64,000 nt of DNA from Aeromicrobium camelliae. GTDB lineage: Bacteria > Actinomycetota > Actinomycetes > Propionibacteriales > Nocardioidaceae. The stretch covers positions 1 to 64,000 of the forward strand of contig NZ_RQJX01000005.1 of the NCBI RefSeq assembly GCF_003850045.1. The letters run 5' to 3'. The notes beneath the pieces are model-generated. The model was not told where the DNA came from, searched no databases, and was given only the letters and a program-made list of their open reading frames with translations. Shown piece by piece: positions 54,094-62,643 of this stretch; positions within the stretch are counted from its first letter, which is position 1; each line of letters begins with the position of its first letter. The position numbers were made by a program, and so were the translations under genes.

Positions 54094-55047
54094 GTGACCA
54101 CCATGCCTGCCCACGCTGTCGTCCTCACCGCGCCCCTTCCCGGCTCCCTCGATGCGACCGTGCGGGAGCGGTACGGGGCGGTCGGCTGGGAGGAGGCGCG
54201 GGCCGCCGGCGAGCTGGCCGGCGCTCGTGTGGCGGTGACCACGGCGCGATTCGGGGTGACGTCCGAACTGCTCGACGCGGCGCCGGGGCTGGAGGCGATC
54301 GTGAGCTATGGCGCCGGGTACGACAACCTCGACCTTCCCCGCCTCGTCGAGCGCGGCATCCGCGTCAGCACGACGCCGGACGTCCTCTCGGCGGCAGTGG
54401 CGGACACCGCGGTCGGACTCCTCATCGACGTGCTGCGGGGCCTGACCGAGGCGGATCGCTTCGTGCGCGAGGGCCGCTGGCACGATGCGCCCTTCCCGTT
54501 CCGTCGTGACGTCACGGGTCGTCGCGTCGGCATCCTCGGTCTCGGTCGGATCGGCCGCGCCATCGCCCGGCGGTTGGAGGGCTTCGACTGCGAGATCAGC
54601 TACCACAGCCGGCGCCCGCGCACGGACGTTCCGTACCGCTACGCGGAGGACGTCCACGCGCTCGCCCGGGATGCCGACGCGCTCGTGATCGCGGCGCCCG
54701 GCGGGGCGCACACCCGCCATCTCGTCGATGCCGACGTGCTGCGGGCACTCGGGCCGGACGGCGTGCTGGTCAACATCGCGCGGGGGAGTGTCGTGGACGA
54801 GAATGCCCTCATCGCGGCCCTACGCGACGGGACGATCGCGGGTGCCGGGCTCGATGTGTTCACGGACGAGCCCCGCGTCCCGGCCGGGCTGCTGGACCTG
54901 CCGCAGGTCGTGCTGACGCCGCATCTCGGCTCCGCCACCGTGGAGACCCGTGCGGCCATGGCTGCCGGAGTGCTCGCGAACCTGGACGCCTGGGCCGACC
55001 GCGGGGACCTGGCCACCCCGCTGGATCTGAACGCCGCCATGGCATGA
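54094..55047 (+). CDS. D-2-hydroxyacid dehydrogenase (NAD(P)-dependent)
   Basis: 317 residues: catalytic half with YGAGYDNLDLPRLVERGI, Rossmann GILGLGRIGRAIARRL near residue 150, and the catalytic triad in NIARGSVVDENALI (Arg), DVFTDEPRVP (Glu) and LTPHLGSAT (His). It reduces or oxidises 2-keto/2-hydroxy acids such as glyoxylate or hydroxypyruvate. The GTG at 54094 is chosen because TAGCGT (54081-54086) is 7 nt upstream; the ATG at 54103 is an alternative. Its stop overlaps the next gene (ATGA). Confidence 0.9.
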   Translation: MTTMPAHAVVLTAPLPGSLDATVRERYGAVGWEEARAAGELAGARVAVTTARFGVTSELLDAAPGLEAIVSYGAGYDNLDLPRLVERGIRVSTTPDVLSAAVADTAVGLLIDVLRGLTEADRFVREGRWHDAPFPFRRDVTGRRVGILGLGRIGRAIARRLEGFDCEISYHSRRPRTDVPYRYAEDVHALARDADALVIAAPGGAHTRHLVDADVLRALGPDGVLVNIARGSVVDENALIAALRDGTIAGAGLDVFTDEPRVPAGLLDLPQVVLTPHLGSATVETRAAMAAGVLANLDAWADRGDLATPLDLNAAMA

Positions 55048-55718
55048 GCGAAGCGCTTCTCCTGCTCGCCGGGGTGGGAGCCGGATTGTGCGGATCGATC
55101 GCGGGGCTGGCCTCGTTGGTGAGCTACCCCGCGTTGCTCGCGTACGGGCTGCCGCCCTTCGCCGCCAACGTCACGAACACGACGGCGATGATCGGCACGG
55201 CGATCGGCGCAGCGGCCGGGTCACGGCCCGAACTGCGAGGCCGGGGACGGCGGGCGGCCGCCGTCATGCTCCAGTGCGCAATCGGCGGAGCGCTGGGCGC
55301 GGCCCTGCTGCTGGCGCGCGACGTCATCCGCCGCCGGATCGACGCGGCCGCACAGACGCGTGGCCGCCCTCGCAGCGCGCCGTGGACCGGACTCACGGTC
55401 GCGGCCGGCGCGTACGGCGGCTACTTCGGCGCCGGGGTGGGCATCATCCTGCTGTCGGTGCTCGGCCTGCGCGACCGCGAGCCGCTCGCGGTGACCAACG
55501 CGATCAAGAACGTGGGCACGGGAACGGCCAATGCGGTCGCCGTCGTCGCCTACGTGTTCGCCGCTCCGGTGCACTGGTGGGCGGTCCTGTGGATGGGGCT
55601 CGGCGCACTGGTGGGGGCGTGGTGCGGTCCCTACGTCGTGCGCGTGCTGCCGGAGCGGCCCGTGCGCTGGGCGATCGCGCTGGCGGGCTACGCGCGCGCC
55701 GCCTCGCTGCTGTGGTGA
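55044..55718 (+). CDS. TauE/SafE (TSUP) family permease, shortened
   Basis: 224 residues with about six helices, where relatives have about 250 and eight. Opening AGVGAGLCGSIAGLASLVSYPALLAYGLP and the second repeat GAYGGYFGAGVGIILLSVLG, NAIKNVG are the conserved blocks. Between AALLL and ARDVIRRR the usual TPxxxFExxVPWLIA helix is missing, an apparent in-frame loss of about 25 residues. TSUP proteins export or import sulfite, sulfoacetate, organosulfonates or small organic acids. It is translationally coupled to the hydroxyacid dehydrogenase, so a hydroxy/keto acid is a possible cargo. Function of the shortened form is uncertain. Confidence 0.78.
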   Translation: MSEALLLLAGVGAGLCGSIAGLASLVSYPALLAYGLPPFAANVTNTTAMIGTAIGAAAGSRPELRGRGRRAAAVMLQCAIGGALGAALLLARDVIRRRIDAAAQTRGRPRSAPWTGLTVAAGAYGGYFGAGVGIILLSVLGLRDREPLAVTNAIKNVGTGTANAVAVVAYVFAAPVHWWAVLWMGLGALVGAWCGPYVVRVLPERPVRWAIALAGYARAASLLW

Positions 55719-55719
55719 C

Positions 55720-57054
55720 TCAACGGTTCCGGGCGAGGCAGGGACGCTTGGCGTCGAACTCCCACCCCGGCACCAGGTGCTGCATCGCCGCCGCGTCGTC
55801 GCGCGCGCCGAGGCCGTGCTCGAGGTACAGCTCGTGGGCCGCCGCGAGCGCGTCCTCGTCGAGTTGCACGCCGAGCCCGGGGGTCTGAGGAACGGCGATC
55901 TCGCCCTCCTTGATCTGCAGCGGCGCTGTGGTGAGCGCCTGTCCGTCCTGCCAGATCCAGTGCGTGTCGAGCGCGGTGATGTCGCCCGGTGCGGCGGCGC
56001 CGACGTGGGTGAACATCGCCAGGGAGATGTCGAAGTGGTTGTTCGAGTGCGATCCCCACGTCAGCCCGAAGTCGTGGCAGAGCTGGGCGACGCGAACCGA
56101 GCCGCGCATCGTCCAGAAGTGCGGATCGGCGAGCGGGATGTCGACTGCGTGCGTGCGGACGGCATGCGCCATCTCGCGCCAGTCCGTCGCGATCATGTTG
56201 GTCGCGGTCCGCAGGCCGGTGCGGCGGCGGAACTCCGCCATGACCTCGCGACCGGAGAACCGGCCCTCAGCGCCGCACGGGTCCTCGGCGTACGCGAGGA
56301 CGTCCGCGGCGTCGGAGAGCCACCGCACCGCGTCCTCGAGCAGCCAACCCCCGTTGGGGTCCAGCGTGATGCGGGCATCGGGGAACCGGGCGGCGAGCGC
56401 GCGGATCGCGGCGACCTCGTCGTAGCCGTCCAGCACGCCGCCCTTGAGCTTGAAGTCGCGGAAGCCGTACCGCTCGTGCGCGGCCTCGGCGAGGGCGACG
56501 ACGGCCTCGGGGGTCAGTGCCTCCTCGCGGCGCAACGCCTCCCACCGATCCGCCGGCCGGGCCGGGGTGGGCTCGTAGGCGAGCGGGGTGCGGGTGCGGT
56601 CGCCCACGAAGAAGAGGTATCCGAGGACCGGCACGGACTCGCGCTGCTGTCCCTCGCCGAGCAGTTCGGCGACCGGAACGCCCAGCTGCTGTCCATGCAG
56701 GTCGAGCAGTGCCGACTCCAGAGCGGTGACGGCGTGGATCGCGACGCGCTGGTCGAAGGTCTGCAGGCCGCGGCCGCCCGCGTCCAGATCGGCGAACCGC
56801 GCGGCGGCCTCCCGCAGGAGCGAGCCGAACCGTGCCACGGGCTGCCCGACGAGCAGTTCGCCGGCAGCCTCGATGGTCGCGCGGATCTGCTCCCCGCCCG
56901 GCACCTCGCCGACGCCCGTGCGGCCATCGGAGTCCGTGACGACCGCGATGTTGCGCGTGAAGAAGGGGGCGTGTGCGCCGCTGAGGTTCAGCAGCATGCT
57001 GTCCCGGCCGGCCACGGGCACGGCGCGCACGGAGGCGATGGTGGCGCTGGTCAT
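55720..57054 (-). CDS. gudD: Glucarate dehydratase
   Basis: 444 residues of the enolase superfamily matching Gud[13 protein letters not shown] near the N terminus, [16 protein letters not shown] (catalytic KxK), [15 protein letters not shown] (metal ligand Asp), [11 protein letters not shown] (second Glu), [12 protein letters not shown], and [22 protein letters not shown] in pieces with the catalytic His. It dehydrates D-glucarate (and L-idarate) to 5-dehydro-4-deoxy-D-glucarate. The ATG at 57054 is chosen from family length. A motif shared with the tctC upstream region lies at 57097-57115. It is followed (leftward) by the convergent TSUP gene. Confidence 0.95.
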   Translation of the reverse strand: MTSATIASVRAVPVAGRDSMLLNLSGAHAPFFTRNIAVVTDSDGRTGVGEVPGGEQIRATIEAAGELLVGQPVARFGSLLREAAARFADLDAGGRGLQTFDQRVAIHAVTALESALLDLHGQQLGVPVAELLGEGQQRESVPVLGYLFFVGDRTRTPLAYEPTPARPADRWEALRREEALTPEAVVALAEAAHERYGFRDFKLKGGVLDGYDEVAAIRALAARFPDARITLDPNGGWLLEDAVRWLSDAADVLAYAEDPCGAEGRFSGREVMAEFRRRTGLRTATNMIATDWREMAHAVRTHAVDIPLADPHFWTMRGSVRVAQLCHDFGLTWGSHSNNHFDISLAMFTHVGAAAPGDITALDTHWIWQDGQALTTAPLQIKEGEIAVPQTPGLGVQLDEDALAAAHELYLEHGLGARDDAAAMQHLVPGWEFDAKRPCLARNR

Positions 57055-57096
57055 CGGAGTCCTTTCGACACTGGGTGACGCCACGCTAAGTCGCGA

Positions 57097-57115
57097 GGTC
57101 ATGCGCGTCCAACAC
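57097..57115 (-). promoter_or_regulatory. Candidate LysR site upstream of gudD
   Basis: On the minus strand GTGTTGGACGCGCATGACC agrees at 15 of 19 positions with the sequence at 58065-58083 upstream of tctC, and both face the downstream gene in the same orientation. It is 43 nt from the gudD start. Shared control by the LysR protein encoded between them is inferred. Confidence 0.45.
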
Positions 57116-57146
57116 CGGTGATGGATCGACCGATGCGCCGACGGTA

Positions 57147-58031
57147 TCAGCTGCCGGCGGCCCGCAGGCTCTCGACGACGTGAGCGAGGACCGGATTGCG
57201 GGCGTCGTGACGCCACAGCAGGTGCAGCTCGACCGGCTCGGGCGGCAGGCCGGCCAGCGGGACGAACCGGACCCCCTCGATGTGCAGGTGCTGTGCCGAC
57301 TCGGGCACGAACGCCAGGCCGCGGCGACCGGCCACGAGCCAGAGCATCGTGAGGATCTGACTCACCGTGTGCTTCACGTTCTGGTGCGGGACCGGGATGT
57401 GCTTGACGACGAGGTCGTAGAAGTACCGGGCCTTGGTCGGCGAGTGCATGATGATCGGCTCGCGACCGAGTTCGTCGGCGGACACCGGAGCGGTGGCCTG
57501 GGCGAGTCGATGACCCTCCGGGACGGCGAGGACGAGGTTCTCGCGGGCGATGAGGTGCGAGGCGTACGCCTCGGCGTCGAACGGGGGCCGCGCGAGGCCC
57601 AGATCGAGCTCGCCGTGGTCGAGAGCGTCCACCTGTTCGCGCGTCACCATCTCGTACAGGTCGATCGAGACCTCGGGTAGTCTCGCGCTGATCGTGTCGA
57701 GGATCTGCGTCAACGTGCCGTAGGTGGACGCTGCGGTGAAGCCGATCCGGATCGTGCCTACGGAGCCCTGGCTGATCCGTTGAGCCAGGGCGGGGGCGGT
57801 GTCGGCGAGAGCGAGTAGTCGCCGGGCTTCATCGAGGAAGGCCTCACCGGCGGCGGTGAGCGCGACCCGGCGCTTGTCGCGCTCGAGCAGGCGCACGCCG
57901 ACCGACCGCTCCAGCTTCTGAATCTGACGGCTCAAGGGGGGCTGCGTCATGTTGAGCCGAGCCGCAGCCCGACCGAAGTGCAACTCCTCGGAGACCGCGA
58001 CGAAGCCGCGGAGCTGTTCGAAGGTAAACAT
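57147..58031 (-). CDS. LysR-family regulator of the aldarate cluster
   Basis: 294 residues: N-terminal HTH ([40 protein letters not shown] in pieces) and a C-terminal substrate-binding domain ([25 protein letters not shown]). The closest look is of the CatR/BenM-like group, which senses aromatic or sugar-acid metabolites. It lies between gudD and the tct transporter, divergent from the latter; the natural effector would be an aldarate or its dehydration product. Confidence 0.9.
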   Translation of the reverse strand: MFTFEQLRGFVAVSEELHFGRAAARLNMTQPPLSRQIQKLERSVGVRLLERDKRRVALTAAGEAFLDEARRLLALADTAPALAQRISQGSVGTIRIGFTAASTYGTLTQILDTISARLPEVSIDLYEMVTREQVDALDHGELDLGLARPPFDAEAYASHLIARENLVLAVPEGHRLAQATAPVSADELGREPIIMHSPTKARYFYDLVVKHIPVPHQNVKHTVSQILTMLWLVAGRRGLAFVPESAQHLHIEGVRFVPLAGLPPEPVELHLLWRHDARNPVLAHVVESLRAAGS

Positions 58032-58056
58032 GATGCCGCGACGGTATCACTCGATA

Positions 58057-58083
58057 TCCAAGTGGCGTTGGACATGCATCACC
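58057..58083 (+). promoter_or_regulatory. LysR-type operator upstream of tctC
   Basis: TCCAA (58057-58061) and TTGGA (58068-58072) form an inverted repeat 6 nt apart, and the right half runs into GCGTTGGACATGCATCACC (58065-58083), the copy of the motif seen before gudD. It lies between the divergent lysR and tctC genes, 92 nt before tctC. Nothing else is seen in the 143-bp gap. Confidence 0.5.
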
Positions 58084-58174
58084 ACGGGTTTCTAAAGTCT
58101 CGTCAGGCCAGGTGATGCGAGTCACAGCGCACATGCGAGGTGGGCGAGGCCCCCTCGCCGGACAAGGAGTAACC

Positions 58175-59182
58175 ATGACCACGACGTTCAGACGACTCGG
58201 CGCCGTGTCCGCGACCGCCGGACTCGTCCTCCTGACGGCTGCCTGCGGCGGCAATCTCGGCAGCAAGAGCGCCGAGGAGGCGGCCGAGAACTTCCCCGAC
58301 GGCCCGGTCACGCTGACCATCGGACAGGACCCCGGCGGCAGCACGGACCTCATCGGCCGCGCGCTGGCCGGTCCGGTGTCGGACGACCTCGGCGTGTCGA
58401 TGCCGGTCGTGAACCGGCCCGGCGCCAACGGGGCACTCGCCGCGAAGGAGCTCGAGAGCGCCGAGGCCGACGGCCAGAGCCTCATGGTCATCAACATGTC
58501 GCTCGCCGCCATCACTCCGCTCGCGGTCTCGGAGGACCAGGCGGTCGACGTCAACGACTTCGAGATCGTCACCGGCATCTCCACCGACGACTACGTCCTC
58601 GTGACGAACGCCGACAACGGCTGGTCGACGATCGACGACCTCAAGAACGCCGGCAAGACCCTGAGCTACGCCACGACCGGCGTCGGCACCGGCAGCCAGC
58701 TCAGTTCGGAGCTGCTGTTCAAGCTCGCCGAGATCCCGGGCAAGGCCGTGCCCTTCGACGGCGGCGCGCCGGCGCTCACCGCGGTGCTGGGCAACCAGGC
58801 CGACGTCGCGTCGGTGCAGCTGGGTGAGGCCATGCCGCAGATCGAGGCGGGTAAGGTCACGCCGATCGTGACGTTCGCCAAGGAGCGCAACCAGTACCTC
58901 GACGACGTGCCGACCGCGGTCGAGAGCGGCTACGAGGTCGAGGTGCAGCAGGCGCGAGCGATCGCGGCTCCCAAGGGCACGCCGCAGGAGATCCTCGACG
59001 AGCTCAAGGCCGCCTTCGACGCCGCCTTCGAGACCCAGGCGTACCAGGACTTCAACACCGACAACCTGCTGACGCCCAACGAGGTCAGCGGCGATGAGGT
59101 CGTCGAGCAGTGGACGACGGCGCTCGACCGGTATCGCGAGCTGACCGAGGAGTACGACATCGACCTCGGCGGCGGTCAGTGA
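58175..59182 (+). CDS. tctC: Tripartite tricarboxylate-type transporter substrate-binding protein
   Basis: 335 residues: signal with lipobox LLTAACG (lipoprotein), then the TctC/Bug fold with LTIGQDPGGSTDLIGRALA, VVNRPGANGALAAKEL, GTGSQLSSELLFKLAEI and PKGTPQEILDELKAAFDAA in pieces. It binds organic acids outside the membrane; by its neighbours the ligand is probably glucarate, galactarate or a related diacid, not citrate. AAGGAG lies 6 nt before the ATG at 58175. First gene of tctC-tctB-tctA-usp-adh. Confidence 0.92.
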   Translation: MTTTFRRLGAVSATAGLVLLTAACGGNLGSKSAEEAAENFPDGPVTLTIGQDPGGSTDLIGRALAGPVSDDLGVSMPVVNRPGANGALAAKELESAEADGQSLMVINMSLAAITPLAVSEDQAVDVNDFEIVTGISTDDYVLVTNADNGWSTIDDLKNAGKTLSYATTGVGTGSQLSSELLFKLAEIPGKAVPFDGGAPALTAVLGNQADVASVQLGEAMPQIEAGKVTPIVTFAKERNQYLDDVPTAVESGYEVEVQQARAIAAPKGTPQEILDELKAAFDAAFETQAYQDFNTDNLLTPNEVSGDEVVEQWTTALDRYRELTEEYDIDLGGGQ

Positions 59183-59691
59183 CGATGTCCGCGTCGCACG
59201 AGGCGAGGACGCCTGAGGAACTCGCCGAGCAGTGGGAGGCCGAGAAGCCTCCCGCTGCCGGCCCCCTCAGCACCGCGGCGGCTGCGGCCGTCGTGGTGCT
59301 GCTGGGGGCCGCGGTGATGGTCGCGTCGTTCCGACTGGGCGTCGGATCGGTCCAGCAGCCGGGCGCCGGCCTGTGGCCGCTGATGATCGGCGCGTTCCTC
59401 GTCGTCAGCTCCACCGTGCTCGTGCTGACTGCGCGGCGCTTCGACGACGCCGAGCGGTTCGTCTCCTCGAGCTGGCTCGTGCTCGTCGGGCTCGGCACGA
59501 TGGTCCTCTTCGCGCTGGTCGTCGGCACCATCGGCTTCGAGATCCCCGGCGCGGTGCTGGCCTTCGTGTGGCTGCGCTTCCTGGGCAAGGAGTCCTGGCG
59601 GCTGTCGACGATCGGCGCGGTCGCGATGGTCGTGGCGTTCTACCTCATCTTCGTGCTCGCGCTCCAGACTCCGATCCCCCACCTGTTCTAG
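59179..59691 (+). CDS. tctB: Tripartite tricarboxylate-type transporter small membrane subunit
   Basis: 170 residues with four helices, the TctB pattern: AAAAVVVLLGAAVMVAS, GAGLWPLMIGAFLVVSSTVLVL in pieces (PGxGxxPxxIG motif), WLVLVGLGTMVLFALVVG and IGAVAMVVAFYLIFVLAL. It forms the membrane complex with TctA. The GTG at 59179 overlaps the tctC stop (GTGA); ATG at 59185 is an alternative. Confidence 0.88.
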   Translation: MTMSASHEARTPEELAEQWEAEKPPAAGPLSTAAAAAVVVLLGAAVMVASFRLGVGSVQQPGAGLWPLMIGAFLVVSSTVLVLTARRFDDAERFVSSSWLVLVGLGTMVLFALVVGTIGFEIPGAVLAFVWLRFLGKESWRLSTIGAVAMVVAFYLIFVLALQTPIPHLF

Positions 59692-59700
59692 GACTCCGTC

Positions 59701-61209
59701 ATGGACTACTCCTCGGTGATCCAGGGCTTCAGCGTCGTGCTGCAGCCCGAGAATCTCCTCTACTGCTTCATCGGCGTGCTGGTCGGCATGCTCGTCGGCG
59801 TGCTGCCGGGCCTCGGGCCCGCGGCGACGGTCGCGATCCTGCTCCCGATCACCCTCAACGTCGAGCCGGTCACCGCGATCATCATGCTCGCCGGCATCTT
59901 CTACGGGGCGCAGTACGGCGGCACCATCACCTCGGTGCTGTTGCGGCTCCCGGGTGAAGCGTCGTCGGTCGTCACCGTCTTCGACGGCTACGCCATGGCG
60001 CGCGACGGCCGGGCCGGGTCGGCCCTCGGCATCGCGGCCATCGGGTCGTTCGTCGGCGGTACCGTCTCGATCGTCGCCCTGACATTCTTCGCGCCGTTCG
60101 TCGCCCGCTTCGCACTCGACTTCGGGCCGCCGGAGTACGCGGTCCTTGCGCTCCTGGGCATCCTGCTCGTGGCGAGCGTCGGCAGCGGGTCGCGGCTCAA
60201 GGCGCTGGTGGCCGCGGGCCTCGGCCTGCTGCTCGCGACCGTCGGCCGGGACGGGTTCACCGGGGCGGAGCGGTTCACCTTCGATTCGCTCGCGTTGACC
60301 GACGGCATCGACTTCGTGCCGATCGCGATGGGGCTGTTCGGCCTCGGCGAGATCCTCTACAACCTCGAGGACCGTTCGGGCCGGGCGACGGCACCGCCGA
60401 AGATGGTCCGGGCGCTGCCCAGCAAGGACGAGGTCAAGCAGTCCTCCGGCGCCATCGGCCGCGGTTCGGTCATCGGCTTCCTGCTCGGCATCCTGCCCGG
60501 CGGCGGTGCGGTGCTGTCCTCGATGGCCGCCTACGCCTACGAGAAGAAGCGCTCGAAGCACCCCGAGCGCTTCGGTCAGGGCGCGATCGAGGGCGTCGCC
60601 GCCCCGGAGACGGCCAACAACGCCGCCGCGACCTCCTCCTTCATCCCGCTGCTGACCCTCGGCATCCCGGCCAACGCGACGATCGCGGTCATCTTCGGTG
60701 CCCTGCTGATCCAGGGCGTGACGCCCGGGCCGCAGCTCATCACCGAGCACCCCGACCTGTTCTGGGGCGTCGTCAACTCGATGTATGTCGGCAACATCCT
60801 GCTGCTGATCATGAGCATCCCGCTGATCGGGATCTTCGTGCGGATCCTGCGGGTCCGGGGCACGATCCTGGCGCCGATCACGGTGCTCATCACGCTGATC
60901 GGTGCCTACACGGTCGCCAACAGCGTCTTCGACATCATGCTCGTGTGCGTCTTCGGCGCGCTCGGCTACCTGATGAAGAAGTTCGGGTTCGAGCCCGGAC
61001 CCCTCGTGCTCGCGTTCGTACTCGGATCGTTGCTCGAGAGCGCGCTGCGGCGGTCGCTCATCCTGTTCGACGGTGACCCGAGCGGCTTCGTGACCCGCCC
61101 GATCTCGGGGGTGCTCGTGCTGGCACTCGTCATCGTCGTGGCGGCCCCGGCGCTGCGGGCGCTGATGACCCGCCGCCAGAACCGCGCCAAGAATGAGGAG
61201 CTCGTATGA
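59701..61209 (+). CDS. tctA: Tripartite tricarboxylate-type transporter large membrane subunit
   Basis: 502 residues with about 12 helices and the TctA signature: LVGMLVGVLPGLGPAATVAILLPIT in pieces near residue 25, GAQYGGTITSVLLRLPGEASS, GFLLGILPGGGAVLSS, and PETANNAAATSSFIPLLTLGIPANATIAVI in pieces. It is the translocating subunit, driven by an ion gradient. It follows tctB after 9 nt and overlaps the usp gene (ATGA). Confidence 0.95.
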   Translation: MDYSSVIQGFSVVLQPENLLYCFIGVLVGMLVGVLPGLGPAATVAILLPITLNVEPVTAIIMLAGIFYGAQYGGTITSVLLRLPGEASSVVTVFDGYAMARDGRAGSALGIAAIGSFVGGTVSIVALTFFAPFVARFALDFGPPEYAVLALLGILLVASVGSGSRLKALVAAGLGLLLATVGRDGFTGAERFTFDSLALTDGIDFVPIAMGLFGLGEILYNLEDRSGRATAPPKMVRALPSKDEVKQSSGAIGRGSVIGFLLGILPGGGAVLSSMAAYAYEKKRSKHPERFGQGAIEGVAAPETANNAAATSSFIPLLTLGIPANATIAVIFGALLIQGVTPGPQLITEHPDLFWGVVNSMYVGNILLLIMSIPLIGIFVRILRVRGTILAPITVLITLIGAYTVANSVFDIMLVCVFGALGYLMKKFGFEPGPLVLAFVLGSLLESALRRSLILFDGDPSGFVTRPISGVLVLALVIVVAAPALRALMTRRQNRAKNEELV

Positions 61210-61601
61210 CCGTTCTCGTCTCTTACGTCCCCACCCCGGTCGGCGACGCCGCCTTCGACGCCGGCCTCGATGAGGCGGCTCGCCGCGGCGAGAACGTCGT
61301 CGTCGTGAATTCCCCGCATGGTGGAGCGACCGTCGACGCCGACCTCGTCGACGAGGCTCACGCGCAGCGGCTCAGCGAGCGCGCCGAACAACGCGGCGTG
61401 ACGGTGGAGTGGCGCCGCGACGCGCACGGCGACGATGTCGTCGACGTCGTCCAGCGCGTCGCGGACGACGTCGACGCGAGCCTGGTGGTCATCGGGCTGC
61501 GTCGCCGCAGCCCGGTCGGCAAGCTGCTGCTGGGCAGCGTCGCCCAGCGCATCCTGCTGCACGTGGACCGCCCGGTTCTCGCGGTCAAAGCCCCCGCGTG
61601 A
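61206..61601 (+). CDS. Universal stress protein-like UspA domain
   Basis: 131 residues, one UspA domain: TVLVSYVPTPVGDAAFDAGLDEAARRG in pieces, DVVQRVADDVDASLVVIGLRRRSP and GKLLLGSVAQRILLHVDRPVLAV in pieces, which carries the ATP-binding GxxxxGSxxxxxxxxxxxPVLxV pattern. Usp proteins of this kind are often fused or linked to transporters in actinobacteria and may sense ATP or energy state. It is translationally coupled to both tctA and the dehydrogenase. Confidence 0.9.
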   Translation: MTVLVSYVPTPVGDAAFDAGLDEAARRGENVVVVNSPHGGATVDADLVDEAHAQRLSERAEQRGVTVEWRRDAHGDDVVDVVQRVADDVDASLVVIGLRRRSPVGKLLLGSVAQRILLHVDRPVLAVKAPA

Positions 61602-62584
61602 CGCTCACGATGCGCGCGGCCACGTTGGCCGCGCCGGGTGAGATCGTCGTCGGCCACTTCCCCCGTCCTGCTCCGCAGGCGGGGGACGTGCTCGTGCGGA
61701 TGGAGCACGCCTCGATCTGCGGCTCGGACGTCCACGTGGTCTTCGACGGGTTCCAGCGTCCCGAGATGGTGGGCCGACCCGGCTATCCCGGTCATGAGGG
61801 GGTCGGGGTCGTCGTCGAGTCGCTCGACCCCGCATTCGCGCCCGGCACTCCCGTCCTCACCGTCCCGCCCGGCGCCCAGGGCCAGTGCTTCGCCGAGTTC
61901 CAGGTGGTGCCGGGCACGTACCTCGTGCCGTTGCCCGACGGTGCCGACCTGCGGCGGATGCTGATGGCCCAGCAGGTGGGCACGACCCTCTTCGCGATGC
62001 GGCGGATCGGCCGCCCGCCCGGCGACGTGGCCGTCGTGATCGGTGCCGGTTCCGCCGGCACGTACTTCGTGCAGCACCTGCGACGCGCCGGCTACGCGTC
62101 GGTGATCGTCTCCGACCCGAACGCGCAGCGTCTCGCCACGGCCGCCGCGCTCGGTGCGACGCACCCGGTGCTCGTGCCCCAGGAATCCCTCGAGCAGACG
62201 GTGCACGAGGTGACCGGCGGGCAGGGCGCTGACCTCGTCATCGAGGCCGCCGGGTACGACGACTGCCGCAACGCCGCGATCGAGCTCGTGCGGTGGCAGG
62301 GCACCGTGTGCTTCTTCGGCTACCCCGAACGCGCGGGACTGGCGCCGTACCCGTCGTTCCTGGCCTTCCGGCGCTGCGTCACGATCGCGTGGATCAACGG
62401 CGCCCAGGCCGAGCCCGAGCTCCTCTCCTTCCGGGAGGCGGTGCAGCTGATCGACGACCGGACGATCGAGGTCGACCACTGCCTCGAACGCATGCTGCCG
62501 CTGGAGCAGGCCGCGGACGCACTGGACCTGGCCCGGCGAGCCGGTGGCGGCGCCACCAAGGTCGGTATCGACATCGCGTCCTGA
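61598..62584 (+). CDS. Zinc-type alcohol dehydrogenase (MDR) of the aldarate operon
   Basis: 328 residues. Catalytic-zinc residues are seen in ICGSDVH and GHEGVGVVVES; NAD(P)-binding GAGSAGTYFVQHL near residue 150. The four-Cys structural-zinc lobe present in many relatives (CxxCxxCxxxxxxxC) is absent; only one Cys (GQCFAEF) is in the area. It could oxidise a hydroxyl of an aldarate or reduce a product; I cannot name the substrate. The GTG at 61598 overlaps the usp stop; ATG at 61610 is an alternative. A strong hairpin follows. Confidence 0.85.
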   Translation: MTLTMRAATLAAPGEIVVGHFPRPAPQAGDVLVRMEHASICGSDVHVVFDGFQRPEMVGRPGYPGHEGVGVVVESLDPAFAPGTPVLTVPPGAQGQCFAEFQVVPGTYLVPLPDGADLRRMLMAQQVGTTLFAMRRIGRPPGDVAVVIGAGSAGTYFVQHLRRAGYASVIVSDPNAQRLATAAALGATHPVLVPQESLEQTVHEVTGGQGADLVIEAAGYDDCRNAAIELVRWQGTVCFFGYPERAGLAPYPSFLAFRRCVTIAWINGAQAEPELLSFREAVQLIDDRTIEVDHCLERMLPLEQAADALDLARRAGGGATKVGIDIAS

Positions 62585-62630
62585 GCACGACGAAGGGCCC
62601 CGGCGCACTCGCCGGGGCCCTTCGTCGTGC
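62585..62630. terminator. Bidirectional terminator of the aldarate operons
   Basis: A perfect 21-bp stem (62585-62605 with 62610-62630; core GACGAAGGGCCCCGGCG) with a CACT loop between convergent genes; it starts right after the dehydrogenase stop codon. Confidence 0.9.
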
Positions 62631-62643
62631 GTGGGTGCTGCCG

